A stretch of 64,000 bases of DNA from Halioglobus japonicus (GTDB lineage: Bacteria > Pseudomonadota > Gammaproteobacteria > Pseudomonadales > Halieaceae). Under the pieces are notes generated by a model, which saw only the letters and a program-made list of their open reading frames with translations, was not told the DNA's origin and did no database searches. Positions 58,466-64,000 of this stretch are shown one piece after another. How positions within the stretch are numbered: the first letter of the stretch is position 1; each line of letters opens with the position of its first letter. The position numbers and the translations under genes were made by a program. The DNA lies in assembly GCA_902705825.1 (NCBI GenBank), contig CACSIL010000002.1, positions 145,166 through 209,165 of the forward strand. The letters run 5' to 3'.

Positions 58466-60238
58466 GTGAAACCAACTGACACTAAGAATCCTGAGTATTT
58501 TCACAAGGTCGTGGATTGCCAGTATGCATGCCCCGCGCATACCCCGGTCCCCGAGTATATTCGCCTCATTGCCGCCGAACGGTATACCGATGCCTACATG
58601 GTCAACTGGCAATCCAATGTCTTTCCAGGGATTCTTGGACGGACTTGTGACAGACCCTGTGAGCCGGCATGTCGTCGCGTGCGCGTGGAAGAAGAGCCAG
58701 TGGCGATCTGTCGGCTCAAGCGCGTTGCAGCAGACAACAAGGATGATATCTCCGATCGGCTTCCCGAGATTCCAAGCAAGAAAAATGGCAAACGTGTTGC
58801 GCTTATCGGCGCCGGCCCGGCATCCCTGACAGTGGCGCGTGGTCTGGCACCACTGGGTTACAGCATCGATATTTACGACAACCAATTTGCTGGCGGTGGC
58901 ATGATGCGCAGCCAGATACCTTCATTTCGCCTGCCCATTGAAGTGCTCGATGAAGAAGTGAACTACGTTCTGGATATGGGCTTAAACGCGACTTTTGATG
59001 TGCAAGTCGATAGTCTGAAAGAGGTGTTGGACAAGGATTACGATGCGGTATTCGTCGGCACAGGGGCACCGCGTGGCAAAGGACTCAACCTGCCGGGGCT
59101 GGAAGATGCCATGCCCAATGTGCACCTGGGCATTGAATGGTTGGCCAGTGTGGCTTTTGAGCACACCAAATCCATTGGCAAACGTGTATTGGTCCTCGGT
59201 GGGGGCAACACCGCGATGGATTGTTGCCGCACCTCGCGCCGCATGGGTGGAGAGGATGTGCGGGTAGTTGTACGCAGTCCTTTTGATGAGATGAAAGCCT
59301 CGCCATGGGAGAAGGAGGATGCCGCCAGTGAAGGCATTCCTATCTACAACAACCATGTGCCCAAAGAGTTCGTGGTTGAAGACGGGAAGCTCAAGGGCAT
59401 GCATTTTGAGAAAGTCGAGGCACACTATGACGAAGAGGGTAAGCGAACCCTGGTGCCGACCGGCGAAGATCTCGTTTTCATGGAGGCCGACGATGTCTTG
59501 ATGGCGATCGGTCAGGAGAATTCATTCCCGTGGATTGAACGTGATCTGGGTATTGAGTTCGATAAGTGGGAGATGCCCGTGGTGGATAAAGTTACATTCC
59601 AGTCTACCAATGAAAGGGTGTTCTTTGGAGGTGATTCTGCCTTCGGCCCGGAAAACATCATTACCGCTGTGGCCCATGGCCATCAGGCAGCGGTCAGTAT
59701 CGATTTATTTTGCCGTGGCGAAGATGTGCTCAAGCGTCCGCCACCGATCGTCAATCAGTCGAGCCAGAAGATGGGTGTGCATGAATGGAGCTACGATAAC
59801 GCCGTGGCCAATGATTTGCGCTACGCAGTTCCGCATGCTCCGCTGTCCAAGACCCTGAAGAACCGTAAAGTGGAAGTCGAACTGGGGTTCGATGTTGATA
59901 CCGGCTACAAAGAAGCGGAGCGCTGTCTTAATTGTGACGTGCAGACAGTGTTTGACGAGTTGCGTTGTATTGAGTGTGACGCCTGCGTGGATATCTGCCC
60001 GACAGATTGCATTACCTTTACCAACAATGGCACCGAGGAAGATTTGCGGCAACGCCTTGAGGCACCTGCCAACAACCTCTCTCAGGATCTCTACATCTCA
60101 GCCGATCTACCCACGATGCGGGTAATGGTGAAGGATGAGAATGTTTGTCTACATTGCGGCTTGTGTGCAGAGCGGTGTCCAACCACAGCATGGGATATGC
60201 AGAAATTTCTCTATAATGTCAGCAAGGCGGGGGCGTGA
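58466..60238 (+). CDS. GltD-like FAD/NAD(P) oxidoreductase with C-terminal ferredoxin domain
   Basis: About 590 residues. N-terminal Fe-S region (CQYACPAHTPVPEYI; CDRPCEPACRR), FAD-binding GAGPASLTVARG, NAD(P)-binding VLGGGNTAMDCCR and a C-terminal two-cluster ferredoxin (CIECDACVDICPTDC; CLHCGLCAERCP). It passes electrons between NAD(P)H and the 2-oxoacid oxidoreductase encoded by the next two genes. The start is uncertain: GTG 58466 has a weak AGCAGG, while an upstream GTG at 58391 would add 25 residues. The stop overlaps the next GTG by 4 bases. Confidence 0.85.
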   Translation: MKPTDTKNPEYFHKVVDCQYACPAHTPVPEYIRLIAAERYTDAYMVNWQSNVFPGILGRTCDRPCEPACRRVRVEEEPVAICRLKRVAADNKDDISDRLPEIPSKKNGKRVALIGAGPASLTVARGLAPLGYSIDIYDNQFAGGGMMRSQIPSFRLPIEVLDEEVNYVLDMGLNATFDVQVDSLKEVLDKDYDAVFVGTGAPRGKGLNLPGLEDAMPNVHLGIEWLASVAFEHTKSIGKRVLVLGGGNTAMDCCRTSRRMGGEDVRVVVRSPFDEMKASPWEKEDAASEGIPIYNNHVPKEFVVEDGKLKGMHFEKVEAHYDEEGKRTLVPTGEDLVFMEADDVLMAIGQENSFPWIERDLGIEFDKWEMPVVDKVTFQSTNERVFFGGDSAFGPENIITAVAHGHQAAVSIDLFCRGEDVLKRPPPIVNQSSQKMGVHEWSYDNAVANDLRYAVPHAPLSKTLKNRKVEVELGFDVDTGYKEAERCLNCDVQTVFDELRCIECDACVDICPTDCITFTNNGTEEDLRQRLEAPANNLSQDLYISADLPTMRVMVKDENVCLHCGLCAERCPTTAWDMQKFLYNVSKAGA

Positions 60239-62103
60239 TTGTGAAGCGTATTGAATCGGTCAACGACTTCGTTATTAAATTTGCCAATGTGAATGGCACG
60301 GGCTCAGCCAGCGCCAACAATCTGTTTGCCAAGGCGCTGTTCCGCATGGGCTTGCCGGTGTCGCCCAAGAATATTTTTCCCTCCAACATTCAGGGCCTGC
60401 CTACCTGGTACGAGGTGAGGGTGAATGACAAGGGCTATCTCGGCCGCCGTGGTGGCATAGATATCGCACTGTCAGTGAACCCGCAGAGTATGGCGCAGGA
60501 CATTCGTGAAGTGTTGCCCGGTGGGTATTTTGTCTATGACAGTACCAAGCCCCTGGATTTACGTCTGCACCGGGATGACATCACAATCATCGGCGTGCCT
60601 CTTACCAGAATCTGTAATGAACAGTACGACGACCCGAGACAGAGGCAGTTGTTCAAGAACGTGATCTATGTCGGTGCGCTTGCGGCACTTCTGGATATGG
60701 ATTTCAAAGTGCTGACGGGGTTAGTTGAGGATCAGTTCAAGGGTAAGAAAAATCTGGTGTTGCCGAATATTCACGCATTGGAGTTGGGCTATCAGCACGC
60801 CCGCAACAACCTGGATTGCCCGATAGGTATACGGGTAGAAAAGAGCGACAAAGTAGGGGACAAGATCCTGCTTGATGGCAATACCGCTCTCGGTCTCGGT
60901 GCGCTTTACGGCGGAGCAACCGTTGCCGCGTGGTACCCCATCACCCCGTCTACTTCAGTGGTGGATGCTTTTGAAAAATACGCCAAGCGGGTACGGATTG
61001 ATCCGGGTACTGGCCAGCGCAACTACGCCATCGTGCAAGCTGAAGATGAGTTAGCTGCAATCGGTATGGCAATTGGCGCCAGCTGGAATGGTGCGCGTTC
61101 ATTTACAGCCACTTCCGGGCCTGGTGTGTCGCTGATGAGTGAATTTTTGGGGCTAGCGTACTTCGCGGAAATTCCCACGGTGTTGTTTAACGTGCAGCGT
61201 GCAGGGCCTTCCACCGGCATGCCGACCCGTACGCAGCAGGCAGATATTCTATCCTGTGCCTACGCGTCGCATGGCGATACCAAACAGGTTCTGTTGTTTC
61301 CTTCAACGCCAAAAGAGTGTTTCGATTTTGGTGCGCTGTCCTTTGATCTGGCGGAGCGCCTGCAGACGCCCATCATCCTGATGACTGATCTCGATCTCGG
61401 TATGAATGACAATATGTCGGAGCCACTGGCCTGGGATGACGATCACAAGTATGACCGCGGCAAAGTGCTCACTGCTGAACAGCTGGAGGCGGGCGTTGAG
61501 TTCGGTCGCTACCTCGATGTCGACGGCGATGCCATCTGCTACCGCACCTACCCGGGCACGCACCCCACCAAGGGTGCCTTCTTCACCCGTGGTACTTCAC
61601 GCAATGAGTACGCTGTTTACACCGAGAAGGGTGAAGAGTACGAGGCCAATATGCTTCGCCTGCTGAGGAAATGGGACACGATCAACGAATATGTCCCGGC
61701 GCCCATTACGGTGGACTGTGGCAAAGATACCGATACCGCCGTTTTATATTTCGGCACCAGTGAAGAATCCTCGCGCGAAGCCCTGGATCACCTGGTAGCT
61801 GAGGGCGTTTACCTGAATGCCATGCGAGTGCGGGCATTTCCTTTCAACAAGGACGTGCAGGAGTTTATCGAGCGACACAAACAGGTGTTTGTCATCGAGC
61901 AGAATCGCGATGCCCAGTTGCGTACCCTGTTGATGGCCGAGTTCGAGTTCGGCCCCGACAAGCTGAAGTCAGTGCTTTGTTTCGACGGTACCCCCATCAG
62001 CGCGCGTAATATTCGCAAACAGATAAAGAAACACCTCAATAGCGACAATGTGCTGCCACTGCACCGTGATACCGCGTTGCTGCGAACCGGAGAACGTTCA
62101 TGA
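60235..62103 (+). CDS. 2-oxoacid:acceptor oxidoreductase, fused gamma-alpha subunit
   Basis: 622 residues. Residues 1-190 are a gamma domain (KFANVNGTGSASANNLFAKA, RRGGIDIA); the rest is the alpha (pyrimidine/core) part with GNTALGLGALYGGATVAAWYP, the EDELAAIGMAIGASWNGAR loop and TSGPGVSLMSEFLGLAY. Together with the beta subunit it would oxidise a 2-oxoacid such as 2-oxoglutarate with CoA, or act on indolepyruvate-type substrates; the sequence does not decide. GTG start overlaps the upstream stop. Confidence 0.88.
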   Translation: MIVKRIESVNDFVIKFANVNGTGSASANNLFAKALFRMGLPVSPKNIFPSNIQGLPTWYEVRVNDKGYLGRRGGIDIALSVNPQSMAQDIREVLPGGYFVYDSTKPLDLRLHRDDITIIGVPLTRICNEQYDDPRQRQLFKNVIYVGALAALLDMDFKVLTGLVEDQFKGKKNLVLPNIHALELGYQHARNNLDCPIGIRVEKSDKVGDKILLDGNTALGLGALYGGATVAAWYPITPSTSVVDAFEKYAKRVRIDPGTGQRNYAIVQAEDELAAIGMAIGASWNGARSFTATSGPGVSLMSEFLGLAYFAEIPTVLFNVQRAGPSTGMPTRTQQADILSCAYASHGDTKQVLLFPSTPKECFDFGALSFDLAERLQTPIILMTDLDLGMNDNMSEPLAWDDDHKYDRGKVLTAEQLEAGVEFGRYLDVDGDAICYRTYPGTHPTKGAFFTRGTSRNEYAVYTEKGEEYEANMLRLLRKWDTINEYVPAPITVDCGKDTDTAVLYFGTSEESSREALDHLVAEGVYLNAMRVRAFPFNKDVQEFIERHKQVFVIEQNRDAQLRTLLMAEFEFGPDKLKSVLCFDGTPISARNIRKQIKKHLNSDNVLPLHRDTALLRTGERS

Positions 62104-63152
62104 GTTACCAACTACCAAAATTCAGACACCCGGATCTTCCTGTGAATGATCTGGGATATACCCGCGCAGATTACGAGGGTGCCATTTCAACGCTGTGCGC
62201 TGGTTGTGGTCACGATTCCATCAGTGGTGCGATTGTTCGAGCCTGTCATGAACTGTCGATAGAACCGCACAAGATAGCGAAACTTTCGGGTATTGGTTGT
62301 TCGTCCAAAGCGCCGACTTACTTTTTGGGCAACTCCCACGGGTTTAACTCAGTGCATGGCCGTATGCCGTCGGTAGTGACGGGAGCCGCCCTGGCGAATC
62401 GCGATATGTTGTATATGGGCGTGTCCGGAGATGGCGACACGGCCTCGATTGGCATGGGGCAGTTCGCTCATGTGGCCAGGCGCAATCTGAATATGGTCTA
62501 CATCGTTATGAATAACGGTTGCTATGGCCTCACCAAGGGCCAGGATTCAGCAACTGCCGATAGAGGCTCTGCCAGTAAGAAAGGAGATGCGAATATCTAT
62601 AGTGCGATCGATCTGTGTGGCACAGCACTGCAGATGGGCGCGACCTTCGTAGCGCGCAGCTTTTCCGGCGATAAAGAGCAACTGATACCGCTGATCAAGG
62701 CCGCAATTTCTCACCGTGGGTTTGCCCTGATTGATGTCGTCTCTCCCTGTGTGACATTCAACAATAATACCAAGTCCACCAAAAGCTATGAGTTCGTTCG
62801 AGAGCACGCCGAGGCAACTGGCACGATCGATTTTGTGCCGATGCACAATGAGATCACCACGGAATACCAGCCGGGTCACGCACACGAAGTCACTATGCAC
62901 GACGGTTCTTCCATTCGCTTGTACAAAATGGATGAATCGCTCAATCCATTTGACCGGCGCTCGGCGGTAAATGTGTTGGAGGAGCACCGTAGCTCAGGCA
63001 ATATCCTGACCGGACTGATCTATATGAACCTGGATTCACGCGATTTGCACGAGGTGCTGGAGACCTCTCAGCGACCTCTCAATGCGCTGGATGAATCCGA
63101 TTTGTGTCCCGGTAATAAGATGTTACTGAATATCAATGCGAGTTTACGTTAG
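62100..63152 (+). CDS. 2-oxoacid:ferredoxin oxidoreductase, beta subunit
   Basis: 350 residues. Fe-S ligands in TLCAGCGHDS and GIGCSSK, the thiamine diphosphate motif SGDGDTASIGMGQF through NNGCYGLTKGQ, and a further Cys in VSPCVTFNN. It holds the TPP active site. It overlaps the alpha gene by 4 bases, and its stop comes 148 bases before phoB. A beta subunit carrying no separate ferredoxin gene fits delivery to the flavoprotein's own clusters. Confidence 0.9.
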   Translation: MSYQLPKFRHPDLPVNDLGYTRADYEGAISTLCAGCGHDSISGAIVRACHELSIEPHKIAKLSGIGCSSKAPTYFLGNSHGFNSVHGRMPSVVTGAALANRDMLYMGVSGDGDTASIGMGQFAHVARRNLNMVYIVMNNGCYGLTKGQDSATADRGSASKKGDANIYSAIDLCGTALQMGATFVARSFSGDKEQLIPLIKAAISHRGFALIDVVSPCVTFNNNTKSTKSYEFVREHAEATGTIDFVPMHNEITTEYQPGHAHEVTMHDGSSIRLYKMDESLNPFDRRSAVNVLEEHRSSGNILTGLIYMNLDSRDLHEVLETSQRPLNALDESDLCPGNKMLLNINASLR

Positions 63153-63232
63153 CGCGCATTGAGAGCCTGTGTGACCCTGTCTGCGTGATATGGGGCGCTT
63201 TAGTACAGATTTGTTGCAGTTTTTTCTTTGCT

Positions 63233-63261
63233 TGTCATGTAATTGTCATACTTGAGACATT
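63233..63261 (+). promoter_or_regulatory. Pho box upstream of phoB
   Basis: TTGTCAT-GTAA-TTGTCAT (63233-63250) is two 7-bp half-sites at the 11-bp period of the PhoB consensus, with a third weaker GAGACAT (63255-63261) in register. It lies 40-68 bases before phoB, so phosphate-starvation autoregulation is expected. Confidence 0.8.
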
Positions 63262-63300
63262 TAATACCATTTCTTGAGTATAACCACGGTTTGAGAATCG

Positions 63301-64000
63301 ATGAGCACAGATACAGTACTGATTGTTGATGATGAGTTTGCCATCCGGGACATGCTGCGCATGGCCCTGGAAATGGCGGGCTATCAATGTATTGAGGCTG
63401 AAGATATTCAGCGGGCTTACCAGCTGATCGTTGATGAGAGACCGGCCATCGTGCTGCTAGACTGGATGTTGCCAGGAGGCAGCGGCCTCGAACTCATGCG
63501 GCGCCTCAAGCGCGAGGAACTCACCCGTGAGATGCCGGTAATCATGCTGACAGCCAAAACAGCCGAAGACAACGTAATCCAGGGACTCGATGTCGGCGCT
63601 GACGATTACATGACCAAGCCCTTCGCGCCAAGAGAGCTGCTGGCGCGCATCAAGGCCTTGTTACGCCGCGCTGGCGGTAGTGCCGAGAGCGAGAAAATCC
63701 AGGTCAATGAGCTGCTGTTGGACGGTGAAAGCAAGCGCGTTTTCATCGCCGATCAGCCATTGGAGATGGGGCCTACAGAATTCAATCTATTACAGTTTTT
63801 TATGTCTCACCCCGAGCGCGCCTATACCCGTGGCCAGTTGCTGGATCAGGTGTGGGGGGCAAATGTGTATGTCGAGGAACGCACGGTTGATGTTCACATC
63901 AGGCGCCTGCGAAAAGCCCTGCAATCTGCGTCGGGTGACTACAGTAATTTAATCCAGACAGTGCGCGGCACAGGTTACCGCTTTTCTTCGCGGGGTGCTT
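63301..64000 (+). CDS. phoB: Phosphate regulon response regulator PhoB (3' end cut)
   Basis: 233 residues are visible with no stop before the window end. The receiver domain has D10/D11, phosphoacceptor D54 in LLDWMLPG, T84 and K106 (TKPFAP). The C-terminal OmpR-type winged helix shows LEMGPTEFNLLQFFM, YTRGQLLDQVWG, VEERTVDVHIRRLRKAL and TVRGTGYRF. E. coli PhoB is 229 residues, so only the last few codons are missing. It activates phosphate-starvation genes; phoR is expected just beyond the window. The Pho box lies upstream. Confidence 0.95.
   Translation, partial: MSTDTVLIVDDEFAIRDMLRMALEMAGYQCIEAEDIQRAYQLIVDERPAIVLLDWMLPGGSGLELMRRLKREELTREMPVIMLTAKTAEDNVIQGLDVGADDYMTKPFAPRELLARIKALLRRAGGSAESEKIQVNELLLDGESKRVFIADQPLEMGPTEFNLLQFFMSHPERAYTRGQLLDQVWGANVYVEERTVDVHIRRLRKALQSASGDYSNLIQTVRGTGYRFSSRGA

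Overview
The window looks like the chromosome of an aerobic, Gram-negative marine-type gammaproteobacterium, probably near the Halieaceae/Spongiibacteraceae (inference). Supporting this are the smc-zipA-ligA order, a complete System I cytochrome c maturation operon ccmABCDEFGHI, hrpB, ttcA, bioA/tesA/ybbA/ybbP, a TonB-dependent receptor, and a Baeyer-Villiger monooxygenase catabolic cluster. No rRNA, tRNA, CRISPR array, prophage or transposase was seen.

Layout. 1-3721 (minus): the start of a VOC-fold gene, then a sulfatase-like membrane protein, a two-domain methyltransferase and a small membrane protein, probably for surface glycan modification. 3829-13655: a TetR regulator with a clear operator, divergent from a flavin monooxygenase-like protein, two SDRs and a HAPMO-like Baeyer-Villiger monooxygenase; an acyl-CoA dehydrogenase on the other strand, an aldehyde dehydrogenase and glycerol kinase follow. 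13674-16652: an A/T-richer patch with a zinc-ribbon miniprotein, a DUF2130 coiled-coil protein, a pentapeptide-repeat protein and a DUF998 membrane protein. 16835-21279: transglutaminase-like protein, NnrU-like protein, HrpB. 21276-23713 (minus): rubrerythrin, a heterodisulfide-reductase-like Fe-S protein and DUF3501. 23870-34507 (minus): RND efflux pair, YtfJ, radical-SAM YgiQ, TonB receptor, potassium channel.

34610-42762: PhzF, BioA, TesA, the YbbA/YbbP ABC exporter, a second TetR and malate dehydrogenase. Two intergenic spaces here each carry a 78-bp hairpin element with 26-nt arms around a 26-nt loop. The loop-proximal 28 nt are 24/28 identical between the copies while the arms are unrelated in sequence yet self-complementary. 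This is the most unusual signal in the window. 43071-50891: ttcA translationally coupled to ccmABCDEFGHI. 51194-58276: smc, zipA, ligA and a lytic-transglycosylase-like lipoprotein. 58466-63152: a three-gene 2-oxoacid:acceptor oxidoreductase with its own GltD-like flavoprotein. 63301-64000: phoB behind a Pho box, cut by the window end.

Many genes overlap by 1-4 bases and use GTG or TTG starts. Where the longest reading frame ran upstream of a good ribosome binding site, I moved the start to the site that fits both the ribosome binding site and the family length.
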